Shown one piece after another: positions 55,740-64,000 of a stretch of 64,000 nt of DNA. Origin of the DNA: Yamadazyma tenuis (Eukaryota; Ascomycota; Pichiomycetes; Serinales; Debaryomycetaceae); the NCBI RefSeq assembly GCF_029203305.1, contig NC_089466.1, forward strand, positions 124,001-188,000. The letters are read 5' to 3'. The notes under the pieces were generated by a model. It saw only the letters and a list, made by a program, of their open reading frames with translations, did not search any database and was not told where the DNA came from. The position numbers and the translations under genes were made by a program. Position 1 is the stretch's first letter. Each line of letters opens with the position of its first letter.

Positions 55740-57023
55740 CTAGTGAAAGGGTCTGGAGCCACCTCGGGCAAACTCCAACACCTTCCAGCCATCGGTGACT
55801 TCGTTGTGGAACTCTTCTGGGTTCCGGGTCAAAACTAACGCATATGTGCTCAACTGGATATTATCTTCGGTTCCGGCTGCCACTTTTCCAGTCTTGATGT
55901 TTCTGTACAAATGAATTTCCTGAGCCCGACAGCTCACCACGATCACCGGCACGTCACTGGGCTGTAACAACTTGCACGTGACCACCTCTACCCCACGGAG
56001 GTCCAAAATCTTGGAATCAGAGAACACTCCTTGTTGCACAAACTGTTTGTTGGTGGCTTTCCACACGTTGAAAGGAGCTTCACTTAACCAATTTTTCAAT
56101 ATCTCTTCGTCGTTCTTGACGTAGGCATCTAACAATTCAGGAACAATGTAGTTGGTCAATGTCTTTTGGAAGTCGGTCAATCTGAAGCTTGGATCCATCT
56201 GCTTAAACTGCCTAACTACTTTGGCTTGCTCAGTCTCAGCAAAGAATCCCACCACTTTCTCCACGATGGTTCTGATCAATGAGATCAAGCCGTTTTCACT
56301 TTCGTCCCATCTTTCCTTCACAAGCACAAACACTTTTCCAATGGGATTTTTCAACTTGAAGTTTTCCCATTTATCATCAAAACTTGGACCGGTGGCTTTA
56401 TGTTCAGTAGCCACCAACTCAGTACGTACGTTTTCCTCGTCCTTCGAGAGCGGCTTCCACATCTTTCCGCTCTTCAATCTTTCCTGTAACTCCTTTTGTC
56501 TCAACTTTTCTCTTTTCTCTTTGGTCAAGAATCCCCCATAAGCATTAGAGGTTCCATCATCTATAACTTCGGAAACATCTTTGTAAACCTGAGTCTTTCT
56601 CACCGGCTCGAACGCCTTATCCGCGGCCTGAGCACTGGACTTAACGGTGGTTCTTACACCTTTCCCTATCTCGGATTCCCATGCTTTATAGGCCACTTCT
56701 CCAATGTTCTCAGCTGCTTTAGAAGCCACCTTTCCTGCTGCACTTCCTCCCTTCTGGGCCCTATCGTAGGCTTCCTTGGCTTTTTTGAAGGCATCGCTTT
56801 CTCCCAACCGGCCGGTCTCGTCTTGTAAGGCCTTGATGTTTTCCTTTAATTCATTAGACTTCTTGACCTCGCTCTTGAAGGTATCGAAGAAGACTTTCAT
56901 TGGAGATTGTGGCCGGGCATCATTCCAAAGCAAAGAACTGCTGCTAAACATTCTGACCCCCACAGACGACGTGCGGGTCCAGTGGGACCATCCACTGCTT
57001 GTGTGTGCAACGTTTCTAAGCAT
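55740..57023 (-). CDS. TIM44: Mitochondrial import motor adaptor TIM44
   Basis: Peripheral inner-membrane protein on the matrix side that docks mtHsp70 at the TIM23 channel. The ATG at 57023 gives 427 residues (431 in S. cerevisiae) and starts with a basic, Ser-rich presequence (MLRNVAHTSSGWSHWTRTSS, MFSSSSLLWND). An upstream ATG at 57137 is in frame but would spoil the presequence. The helical N-terminal part runs SPMKVFFDTFKSEVKKSNELKENIKAL and is followed by Lys-rich KEKREKLRQKELQERL. The C-terminal Tim44 domain starts at about residue 240 and holds FRLTDFQKTLTNYIVPELLDAY and the closing TDGWKVLEFARGGSRPFH. Confidence 0.95.
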   Translation of the reverse strand: MLRNVAHTSSGWSHWTRTSSVGVRMFSSSSLLWNDARPQSPMKVFFDTFKSEVKKSNELKENIKALQDETGRLGESDAFKKAKEAYDRAQKGGSAAGKVASKAAENIGEVAYKAWESEIGKGVRTTVKSSAQAADKAFEPVRKTQVYKDVSEVIDDGTSNAYGGFLTKEKREKLRQKELQERLKSGKMWKPLSKDEENVRTELVATEHKATGPSFDDKWENFKLKNPIGKVFVLVKERWDESENGLISLIRTIVEKVVGFFAETEQAKVVRQFKQMDPSFRLTDFQKTLTNYIVPELLDAYVKNDEEILKNWLSEAPFNVWKATNKQFVQQGVFSDSKILDLRGVEVVTCKLLQPSDVPVIVVSCRAQEIHLYRNIKTGKVAAGTEDNIQLSTYALVLTRNPEEFHNEVTDGWKVLEFARGGSRPFH

Positions 57024-57173
57024 ATTTCTCCACTGTGTCTGTGCACTAGTTGAAGATTTTTCACACCGAACTGCGAAAAGATGATTCTGCGAAAGGCCCA
57101 AATAAGGCCGGTAGTCCCACGACACCAACCCCATCATTACTGCTTATCATTATATTTTTACTATATAACCCGA

Positions 57174-58538
57174 CTAATTGCGTTGAAACCGAGTGTATGC
57201 TTGGTAGCCCTTGACTAGGGCCAACCCCAAAACTCCCAATGCTCCACCGAGCTCAAGTCTCCGAATAAACCGGTCTTGCGTGTCTCTGATGTCCACCGCT
57301 TTAGAATACGAAATATCGTCTCTGAATGAGATCATAGAGTACATGGGAATCCACTGAAAATAACGGCCATTTGCATACTTTCCCAAATAGTAGTCGATTT
57401 TTTTTCTCCACAAAAACGATGCTTGGGTGACTTTACTGGCCATCTCATTATAGTTATCCATGGCCAACTTGCAAATCGTATCCAAATCATCTTTTCTTAC
57501 CTCGGAATACTTTTCGAAACTGACGGCCAAATCCTGGTACTGGTCAAACAACTCAAGCAACACCGTGATATCTTCAAGGCCACAGTTCATTCCCTGGCCG
57601 TAGAACGGTACCATAGCATGAGCAGCATCTCCGATTAATAAGGCTTTTTTGTTTGGTGAGTGGTATGGATAAGCAGACGTCTGGATCAACGCACCTCTAG
57701 GATACTCCTTGTATGCCTTTACAAGTTGTTCCTTTCCCAATAAACTGACGGCATCGGGGAAATGGGTTTCAAAAAATTCCCCAAACGCCTCAGGAGACTC
57801 GATTCCCTCAATCACGTGCCACGGACTGAAAAACGTCGATGTGAACGACCCATCCAGGTTGGGCAATGCAATCAACATAAAGTTATCTCGAGGCCAGATG
57901 TGAAGATGGTTGGCATCGATAAGAAATGAGTTTTGGGGTCCAGGAGGAATGTACAACTCCATGTATTGCATGTCGATGTAGTCTTGGCTTGTGTTCATTC
58001 TCATGGACTTTTGAACCTGGTATTTGAACTGAGAAAATGCTCCGTCACTGCCAATGATGTAGTCAAATTCAAAGTCATTTATTTCTCCCAAAACATCAAA
58101 CAGAAGCTTGGGAACATCCTTATTTTCCACCGCTATCAACCGGTGATTAAAGAGGACCTTTATTCCTCTGTGCTGTGTTTCTTCTATCAAAAGCTTGTTA
58201 AATACACTTCTGTCAATTGAGTTGTTGTGCTCACCAAATAATCCGTACAACTGTGACTCACACTTGGTACCAGTTCTGTCATGGATCATTCTTCCCACGA
58301 GCGGCACCGACGACTCGAGAATACGTTGGCTTAAGAGCGGGTCCACCTTGTCCATGGCTCTAATTCCCCTGTTACTTAAGCTTAAGTTGATGGAACGAAG
58401 ATTCTTCATTTCGGGCTCGAGTTGAGGATCTTGCCTGAGCTCAAATAAAGTCACGGAAAACCCTCGGGCTTGTAGTGCCAATGCAGCCACACAGCCTACA
58501 ATACCAGCACCTACAATTCCGACTCCTTGGTGTTCCAT
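57174..58538 (-). CDS. BNA4: Kynurenine 3-monooxygenase
   Basis: FAD-dependent outer-mitochondrial-membrane enzyme that hydroxylates kynurenine with NADPH in the tryptophan-to-NAD pathway. The FAD-binding start is GVGIVGAGIVGCVAALALQARG (GxGxxG); the second signature is LIGDAAHAMVPFYGQGMNCGLED. NLRSINLSLSNRGIRAMD and SQLYGLFGEHNNSIDRSVFNK are further family blocks. The C-terminal hydrophobic segment (ALGVLGLALVKGYQAY) would anchor it. The 454 residues match S. cerevisiae Bna4 (460). Confidence 0.96.
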   Translation of the reverse strand: MEHQGVGIVGAGIVGCVAALALQARGFSVTLFELRQDPQLEPEMKNLRSINLSLSNRGIRAMDKVDPLLSQRILESSVPLVGRMIHDRTGTKCESQLYGLFGEHNNSIDRSVFNKLLIEETQHRGIKVLFNHRLIAVENKDVPKLLFDVLGEINDFEFDYIIGSDGAFSQFKYQVQKSMRMNTSQDYIDMQYMELYIPPGPQNSFLIDANHLHIWPRDNFMLIALPNLDGSFTSTFFSPWHVIEGIESPEAFGEFFETHFPDAVSLLGKEQLVKAYKEYPRGALIQTSAYPYHSPNKKALLIGDAAHAMVPFYGQGMNCGLEDITVLLELFDQYQDLAVSFEKYSEVRKDDLDTICKLAMDNYNEMASKVTQASFLWRKKIDYYLGKYANGRYFQWIPMYSMISFRDDISYSKAVDIRDTQDRFIRRLELGGALGVLGLALVKGYQAYTRFQRN

Positions 58539-58694
58539 TTTGAAGCTGGATATCCTTTTTAGGTATTAGTGGTGATGAGAATCAGCCTTCAATTTGTCAA
58601 AAGACGCTTTGCGCGCATCACCCAACTTTAATAACCTTAATTCGTATAATTCATAAATTGCATCATATTTACATATTCGCTCATACTAACAGTC

Positions 58695-60254
58695 CTACGT
58701 ATACTTGGCGACCTTCTCTGACTTCTTTGCGATGCTGGCCTTGAGCTGTTCGATTTGTGCCTCGAGCTCCGAATTTCTCTCACTAAACTCCTTGTTGGCC
58801 TTGATGGTATTGTCCAAGTTGGCTTTCATGGTGAGTTTCTCAAACCTAGCTTTTAACTCGTTATACTTCCCGTTGAGCTGGTCATTTAACTGCTCGTTTT
58901 TATCCACATCTTCTTGGTATTGCTTGAACTGGCCCAATATTTCTACGTGGGTTGTCCTCAAACTGTCTATTTCGCCGTTAAGCACCAGAATCTTAAGGTT
59001 GAGTTCTTCATTAATCTCCTTGCAATTGACCAATTCATAGTTGTTGTTGTTTAATGAGTTGACATGGATGAGATAGTACTCATTTTCGTACTTGATGATA
59101 TCAGGATGGTACTCAAGGGTCTGTCTGCTGTTAGAGTCGATTATCACTTGTAAAAGATCAGGACTCTGGAGGTACTGCGAGAGCTTGTCTCCTTCAAGGC
59201 TTAGTATATGCTCTTGTGCTCTTGTGAATATGTGGACGAAACGACGACTCAACCACGTAAACCCTTGGAACACAATAAAGTCCAATGTTTCCAAGCCAAT
59301 AGCTTGGTCGTCAATACTATCGAGTAGACCTTCAACCTGGTGTAGTATTATGTTCTTTATGTTGATACCTTGTTTGGCTATATGGGCAAACACTTCGTCC
59401 ACCTCGTCTTCGAGTGCCCTGCTGATTTCGTAGTACAACTCGCTAAAATTTGTGTTGCATAATACCTTATTGAATTTCAACAAAAGATACAATGCTTGCT
59501 CTTCAGTCAACCCAGGAACGTTTGTCAACAACTGGCCAATTTGAATGATTGTTTGCAACTGTTTGCTCTTATCCTGTGCCTTTACAATCTCATGATTAAA
59601 ACTTCCGTTGTTGCCGACCTCTATCTTATTTGAAGCTGAAGTCACCACTTCATTGACATAGTAGTTGAATACCCTGAGAGCATCACGAATCTTCGGTTCT
59701 TTTATGGCATCGATCTTGTCTTTGAAGGGTAAATCGGCGTGAATACTCTTGTTCAACAAGCTGTTGTATCTCTCTTTGCTCAATTGGTACTTCACATGAA
59801 ACGCCTTCAAATACACCAAGCTCCGGAGCTGCGATGGAATCCCTTCCACGAGAGCATCCTCGAGCCTTTTTTCTTGGGCATACGCAAGAATGTCTCTGTC
59901 TGGAACGGTGACAAATGCCTTCCAAAATTCGTTTATACCTTCACCATCACCACTCTGAAGAATACTCTCAGTCTGCTTCTTGATAGCTTCCTCGCTCAAG
60001 CTCTTGATGGAGAACATATCTGACATTTCGTTCATAACGGGCAGTGCGTACGTAGACAATTGTCTTTCAAACAAAAGCACAGACAAGGTATCAGGGTTTG
60101 GGGTAATGTTTGTGTTGGCAGTAGCAGAGGTTGCGTCATTAACATGGATTTTCAACCCGGAAAACTTTCCTGCCGCCAACTCTGCCTCTTCTTCACTGTG
60201 TACGAGATTGGTGGGGGTGTCGCGAGAAGGCAACGGTGGAGGTGATGCACTCAT
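58695..60254 (-). CDS. TBC-domain protein, GYP5/GYL1-like, apparently degenerate
   Basis: The ATG at 60254 (MSASPPPLPSRDTP) gives 519 residues; the in-frame ATG at 60482 would add 76 without conserved content. The order is: Pro-rich disordered N-terminus, a TBC-like (Rab GAP) fold at about 120-370 (EFWKAFVTVPDRDILAY, EGIPSQLRSLVY, then LDSIDDQAIGLETLDFIVFQGF), and a long C-terminal coiled coil (about 410-519). This layout is that of Gyp5 and Gyl1, which act on the Rab Sec4/Ypt1 in exocytosis. The IxxDxxR arginine-finger and YxQ glutamine-finger motifs are not evident, so GAP activity is doubtful. Gyl1-type scaffolding is my best guess. Confidence 0.6.
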   Translation of the reverse strand: MSASPPPLPSRDTPTNLVHSEEEAELAAGKFSGLKIHVNDATSATANTNITPNPDTLSVLLFERQLSTYALPVMNEMSDMFSIKSLSEEAIKKQTESILQSGDGEGINEFWKAFVTVPDRDILAYAQEKRLEDALVEGIPSQLRSLVYLKAFHVKYQLSKERYNSLLNKSIHADLPFKDKIDAIKEPKIRDALRVFNYYVNEVVTSASNKIEVGNNGSFNHEIVKAQDKSKQLQTIIQIGQLLTNVPGLTEEQALYLLLKFNKVLCNTNFSELYYEISRALEDEVDEVFAHIAKQGINIKNIILHQVEGLLDSIDDQAIGLETLDFIVFQGFTWLSRRFVHIFTRAQEHILSLEGDKLSQYLQSPDLLQVIIDSNSRQTLEYHPDIIKYENEYYLIHVNSLNNNNYELVNCKEINEELNLKILVLNGEIDSLRTTHVEILGQFKQYQEDVDKNEQLNDQLNGKYNELKARFEKLTMKANLDNTIKANKEFSERNSELEAQIEQLKASIAKKSEKVAKYT

Positions 60255-60720
60255 GATGATTTTGTTCAAGTAGTAAGCTAGAATGCGAATTGATAGGTTC
60301 AAGTTTCTAAACTTCGAACGCGAAAAAAACATAGATGATTTGCAGTCAATTAGTATATTAGAATATGTGCAGTAACGACTCAAGTTCACAAAGCAGCCGC
60401 TGGTGTTGATGAGTACCCTATGAATGCAAAGCTTAGGTTCCTCTTTGGTTCTTGAAAAAGAACCACCAGGCCATTGAGCCATCGAACATGTGTATTCAAA
60501 ACCAATTCCATTGCTTCACCTCCCTTCTCATTCACCCTCTTCTATTACCACCACTAGCCAGATTCCCCATTCACCACTTCCCCATTCACCATTTGGTTCG
60601 GCCAATTCATTATTTCGTTGTCGCTGCTGGCACGAGATTTCGAATCCTCACGCGCGATTGCGATTGCTCCTTTCTTCACTATCAGTTTATCAATCGCATC
60701 TCAATGTTTCTTCTACACCA
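60255..60720. promoter_or_regulatory. Divergent promoter region, TBC gene and YMC-type carrier
   Basis: A 466-bp gap between two divergent starts. CGCGCG occurs at 60651-60656 and a short direct duplication CCCCATTCACCA at about 60564-60590. The carrier frame is open from an ATG at 60490, but the 77 extra residues (Ser/His/Pro-rich) do not resemble the family's N-terminus. Confidence 0.45.
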
Positions 60721-61587
60721 ATGTCTGTAGACAATTCTCTCGAAAGAAAGGTTAAAGATGTGACTGCCGGTTTCGTGGGAGGCGCTACCCAGGTGCTTAT
60801 CGGCCAGCCATTCGATCTTGTCAAGATCAGATTGCAGACCCTGTCGCAACACGCCAGTTCGGCCTCCATCATCAAATCGGTTCTCCAGAACGAAGGACTT
60901 TCGGCGTTCTACAAGGGAACGTTGGCGCCGCTTGTGGGTGTCGGCGCGTGTGTGTCGTTGCAGTTCTACGGGTTTCACGAGTCAAAACGTTACATTCTCC
61001 AAAAGTACAACCAGACCCAATTGAACCTTTGGCCTCAAACATACATTTGTGGAGCGTTGGCCGGTATCATCAACACCCCGGTGACGACGCCGGTGGAACA
61101 ATTGCGGATCTTGTCGCAGTCCAAAACCAGTAAAACTAGTGTCAGTCAACTTGTTGGACAAATTTACAGAGAAAATGGAGCCAGAGGGCTTTTTCGGGGT
61201 TTCAACATCACGCTTCTACGGGAAATTCAAAGTTACGGCGTGTGGTTTCTTGCCTACGAGCTGACGATCCAGCTGCTCCTCAGTGTGCGTGGCTACAGCT
61301 CTCGAAATGAGATTTCGACTCCAGAATTGCTCTTTAGTGGAGCATTGGCAGGAAACCTCCTATGGCTCAGTGCGTATCCATTGGACGTGCTCAAGTCAAA
61401 CGTGCAGAGCGACGGGTTTGCTAATTCCAAGTTTCGGGGCAGTTCTGTGTCTGCTGCCAAACACATTTATGCAACGGCAGGCTTGAGAGGGTTCTGGAAG
61501 GGAATAGGACCATGTCTCTTGAGGGCCACGCCGTGTTCGGCCGGAACGTTTGCGTCTGTGGAGCTTGCTTTGCGGTTGCTTGGGTGA
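60721..61587 (+). CDS. YMC1: Mitochondrial carrier, YMC1/YMC2 type
   Basis: Inner-membrane carrier of 288 residues; Ymc1/Ymc2 of S. cerevisiae are linked to amino acid (glycine, glutamate) transport and oleate metabolism. Three repeats carry GQPFDLVKIRLQT (about 23-35), TTPVEQLRILSQS (about 121-133) and AYPLDVLKSNVQS (about 218-230). The block FYKGTLAPLVGVGACVSLQF after the first repeat is diagnostic of the Ymc group. The start MSVDNSLERKVKDVTAGF is ordinary. YMC1 versus YMC2 cannot be told apart from one copy; pre-duplication yeasts would have a single gene. Confidence 0.88.
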   Translation: MSVDNSLERKVKDVTAGFVGGATQVLIGQPFDLVKIRLQTLSQHASSASIIKSVLQNEGLSAFYKGTLAPLVGVGACVSLQFYGFHESKRYILQKYNQTQLNLWPQTYICGALAGIINTPVTTPVEQLRILSQSKTSKTSVSQLVGQIYRENGARGLFRGFNITLLREIQSYGVWFLAYELTIQLLLSVRGYSSRNEISTPELLFSGALAGNLLWLSAYPLDVLKSNVQSDGFANSKFRGSSVSAAKHIYATAGLRGFWKGIGPCLLRATPCSAGTFASVELALRLLG

Positions 61588-62088
61588 GAAGAGGTTTGTT
61601 CAATTATGGATTACACTCATATACTTCTATAGACAACAATACATGAAAAATGGGGTTTTAGTTTTAAAAATGGTTTTTGGTCCTCCAATGGTTTTCCATC
61701 CTACAAATCATGCTGTTAGAGATGTTACAGTTCCCGCTCCCAGGCCACTGTTAAGTTGTTCTGACTGGTTCTTGCTGTCCATCATAAATGAGAGTAAAGC
61801 TCCTAGAGCAAAACCAAATTCACCAAAAACACACCAATTTCGATTCTGAAAATTCCCCTCGGATCATTTTACCTTCCTTACCTCTGTTCCTCTCCCTTGA
61901 TTGCTCTACTAACCCCTTGTTCTATTTTACCCTCCTCCGATCATCACATTTGCACCCAGTTGGTGAATCAGACGGTCCGCGCACGCACTGGGCGCGCACA
62001 GCCAATGAGAACAGATAGATTTCTTGTTACATTCTCACAAAAAAAATCTTGCCAAATCCTTTTCCTCAACAAACAATCCTTCTTACTC
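61588..62088. other. Gap between YMC-type carrier and complex I subunit
   Basis: A 501-bp gap: 3' region of the carrier, then the promoter of the complex I gene. GCGCGCAC and CGCGCAC occur at about 61978-61998, and A-rich sequence precedes the ATG. I see no gene; the in-frame extension from 61897 is not favoured. Confidence 0.45.
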
Positions 62089-62745
62089 ATGTTCAGATTG
62101 TCCACACAAGTCCCAGGCTTTGCCAGAGGCTTTAGCACAGCCAGCCGGCTCTTCAAGCCTGTTGCAAACGAGTACCTCACCACCGGATCATCCACCCAAT
62201 CGATCTGGCCCAAGGGATTCAGATTGCCCCAACCCAAATCTTGGGAAGAATCCAGTGAAAGTGCCTTGAGCAAAGCCACCAAGTTCTTCTTCTTGAACGA
62301 AATCGCCAGAGGAATGTACCTCTGTATGGAAATGTACTTCCGGGAACCATATACCATTTACTACCCATTTGAAAAAGGACCTATTTCTCCCAGATTCAGA
62401 GGTGAACATGCCTTGAGAAGATATCCCAGTGGTGAAGAAAGATGTATTGCTTGTAAATTATGTGAGGCTATCTGTCCGGCCCAGGCCATCACCATCGAGG
62501 CTGAAGAGAGAATGGACGGTTCAAGAAGAACCTTTAAATACGACATCGACATGACCAAATGTATCTACTGTGGGTACTGCCAGGAAAGTTGTCCGGTGGA
62601 TGCCATTGTGGAGACTCCCAACGTGGAGTACACCACTGAGACCAGAGAAGAGTTGTTGTACAATAAGGAGAAGTTGTTGGAAAATGGAGACAAGTGGGAG
62701 CAGGAATTACAGTACTGTATTGATGCTGATGCCCCATACAGGTGA
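62089..62745 (+). CDS. NADH:ubiquinone oxidoreductase (complex I) 23-kDa iron-sulfur subunit, NDUFS8 type
   Basis: Subunit (TYKY/NUIM) at the peripheral-to-membrane-arm junction of respiratory complex I; carries clusters N6a and N6b that pass electrons toward ubiquinone. The ATG at 62089 gives 218 residues with a presequence ([20 protein letters not shown]). Two 4Fe-4S motifs are complete: Cys119, 122, 125, 129 ([12 protein letters not shown]) and Cys158, 161, 164, 168 ([12 protein letters not shown]). [22 protein letters not shown] is a conserved block. Saccharomyces lack complex I, so this gene separates the host from that group. Confidence 0.95.
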   Translation: MFRLSTQVPGFARGFSTASRLFKPVANEYLTTGSSTQSIWPKGFRLPQPKSWEESSESALSKATKFFFLNEIARGMYLCMEMYFREPYTIYYPFEKGPISPRFRGEHALRRYPSGEERCIACKLCEAICPAQAITIEAEERMDGSRRTFKYDIDMTKCIYCGYCQESCPVDAIVETPNVEYTTETREELLYNKEKLLENGDKWEQELQYCIDADAPYR

Positions 62746-63117
62746 GGTTGACACAATCCAATCCATTCCAATCCACAAAAACCAATCCAAGAGCCAAAAC
62801 CAGCTCAACTCCCGGAATTTGGCCCTGGCACATTTCATCAGCACGGGCGCCCGTGGCGCTGTGTATGCATTTATTTATAATAAACATTCAGATCTACTGT
62901 ATAGAACCTTCCACACGTGATATTATCTTCTGCTACATTAGAAAGCTTTGTTTAGTGTCGTCGTTACGTGCAGCGATAACTTGTCGCCAATCCCTCACCC
63001 GTTGTAAGCGTCTCAAATTAAATTGTTTCAGATCCGAATTGTCAGGTACAAACCACAAAATACCCGCACCGTTTCAAGGAACCAAATAAAAAATTTCTAC
63101 ATACACCAATCCACACT
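62746..63117. promoter_or_regulatory. Gap upstream of the MSG5/CPP1-like gene
   Basis: A 372-bp gap with an A-rich leader directly before the ATG at 63118. A repeat of the AATCCA type (about 62755-62790) follows the complex I gene. No gene is seen. Confidence 0.4.
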
Positions 63118-64000
63118 ATGAATGAACCCGCCATGGAGTCGCCCTCGCTGTCGTCCATGTCGGCGTCGGGGTCTTCTCTGGCGTATCCCAACTCCCGTTC
63201 TCGAGACCTGTTCTCTGGATGGCCCACCGTTCCCACACCTTCTCAGTCGCTGTTTTCACCTGGCGCTTACGTGATTCCCTCCCCATCTTCCACCCAACAT
63301 ATCAACTGCCGGGCCGACGTGACACCGGTACTCGTGGACACTACCCCCAAGCTCTCGGCACCCCGCCTGCTTGCTGTCACCCCTAGACGTGAAAAACTGT
63401 CTTCCAACGTGTCCCACTCCACCAGTTCATCTTACTCATCATTTTCGTCTCCACCAGACAGCGACTCGCTGCCCAAATACATGGTCAACTATAGTCCCAA
63501 ACACTCTCGCAAGCCAAGTTCCTTGACGTCAAACAGAAACATAAATATGAAGAACTTGTCACTCAATTTGGACGATGGTAGCAGTATCACTGCGGGGCCC
63601 ACCAGCGGTGCCAGCAAAAAAGCCTTATCCATCGGCATCCTGGCGCTGGACCAGCCGTCCGACTCGCAGTCACCGTTCCTTTCCTCTTCTCCCATCGTTC
63701 ACAATAACTCCAGCACTATGCTTTTGGACCTGAAAACATCCTCCTCGCTTAAACTCCTGCCAGTGGAGTCGCTGCCACGCGTACGAAACAACCCGGCTTT
63801 ACACACATCGAAAGACTATAAGTTCCCCCATTCCGACCTAACTGAAAGTTTTTCCAAGTTGGCCGTTAGTCAGTCAGAAACCCACACTCTTAGCTTCCGT
63901 CCAAACGTGCCAGAAGAGCTCCAAGAACTGAGCCAGCTTGATGCATATCCCAACGGACCGGCCAACGTTCTTAACGGTTCGGTATTTTTGTACTCAGAGC
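63118..64000 (+). CDS. N-terminal part of a probable MAPK phosphatase, MSG5/CPP1-like (cut by window end)
   Basis: The frame is open from the ATG at 63118 (MNEPAMESPSLSSMS) to the last base: 294 codons without a stop. The visible part is a Ser/Thr/Pro-rich disordered regulatory region with NINMKNLSLNLDDGS and KKALSIGILALDQ, either of which could dock a MAP kinase. Near the edge LDAYPNGPANVLNGSVFLYSE looks like the block that opens the catalytic domain of fungal dual-specificity phosphatases such as S. cerevisiae Msg5 and C. albicans Cpp1. The catalytic HCxxGxxR is not in the window, so the call depends on that block. Two CTG codons in the GILALDQ stretch are probably Ser. Confidence 0.6.
   Translation, partial: MNEPAMESPSLSSMSASGSSLAYPNSRSRDLFSGWPTVPTPSQSLFSPGAYVIPSPSSTQHINCRADVTPVLVDTTPKLSAPRLLAVTPRREKLSSNVSHSTSSSYSSFSSPPDSDSLPKYMVNYSPKHSRKPSSLTSNRNINMKNLSLNLDDGSSITAGPTSGASKKALSIGILALDQPSDSQSPFLSSSPIVHNNSSTMLLDLKTSSSLKLLPVESLPRVRNNPALHTSKDYKFPHSDLTESFSKLAVSQSETHTLSFRPNVPEELQELSQLDAYPNGPANVLNGSVFLYSE

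Noticed and set aside
58683..58691. TACTAACAG on the plus strand
   Set aside because: The acceptor would be only 2 nt from the branch point and no plus-strand gene is there.

Overview
The window is nuclear DNA of a budding yeast (Saccharomycotina), and I place it in the CUG-Ser1 ('CTG') clade. It is compact and gene-dense, with short intergenic gaps, and only two genes need introns (QCR9 and the CQD1-like kinase), both with TACTAAC branch points. Clade evidence: a nuclear complex I subunit (NDUFS8 type, absent from Saccharomyces) is present. More directly, ERG8 has an in-frame CTG at 18125-18127 where the GHMP-kinase motif GLGSSA has an invariant Ser. Protein descriptions below call CTG 'Leu' only where the standard table was used; these residues are probably Ser.

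Layout. 1-10.4 kb: two UBR1-family N-recognin E3 ligases, tail to tail; the first is cut by the window edge. 10.4-20.4 kb: housekeeping block with TYS1, intron-containing QCR9, SDO1, ZUO1, GLC8, ARL1, TYR1, ERG8 and a UPF0658 membrane protein. 21-27 kb: metabolic accessory block with a pyruvate decarboxylase carrying an internal insertion and four AIM2-like dienelactone-hydrolase paralogues, two of which share a perfect 347-bp inverted tract. 27-38 kb: CPS1, HGH1, TFG1, a mitochondrial carrier, a KPWE-motif protein (probable PEX39), GPI14, SKI6, ERV29, a cytochrome c haem lyase and TIM10. 38-47 kb: a kelch protein, the CQD1-like ABC1 kinase with a 59-nt intron near its 3' end, an LPL1-like lipase and an Mpv17/PMP22 protein. 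47-52 kb: two tandem MFS sugar/polyol transporters sharing a perfect 236-bp tract. 52-54 kb: the longest gene-poor stretch and an orphan ORF. 54-64 kb: GLO3, TIM44, BNA4, a degenerate TBC protein, a YMC-type carrier, the complex I subunit, and the start of an MSG5/CPP1-like MAPK phosphatase that runs off the end.

Several neighbour pairs recall S. cerevisiae order (UBR1-TYS1-QCR9; TFG1/HGH1 convergent; YJR012C/GPI14 divergent; ARL1 near TYR1; SDO1 near a UBR gene), which helps assign orthology. Many genes serve mitochondria (QCR9, TIM10, TIM44, haem lyase, complex I, two carriers, CQD1), as expected of a respiring yeast. The accessory interest lies in the two amplified families (hydrolases and transporters) with signs of recent gene conversion. 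I saw no mobile element, rRNA, CRISPR or convincing tRNA gene.
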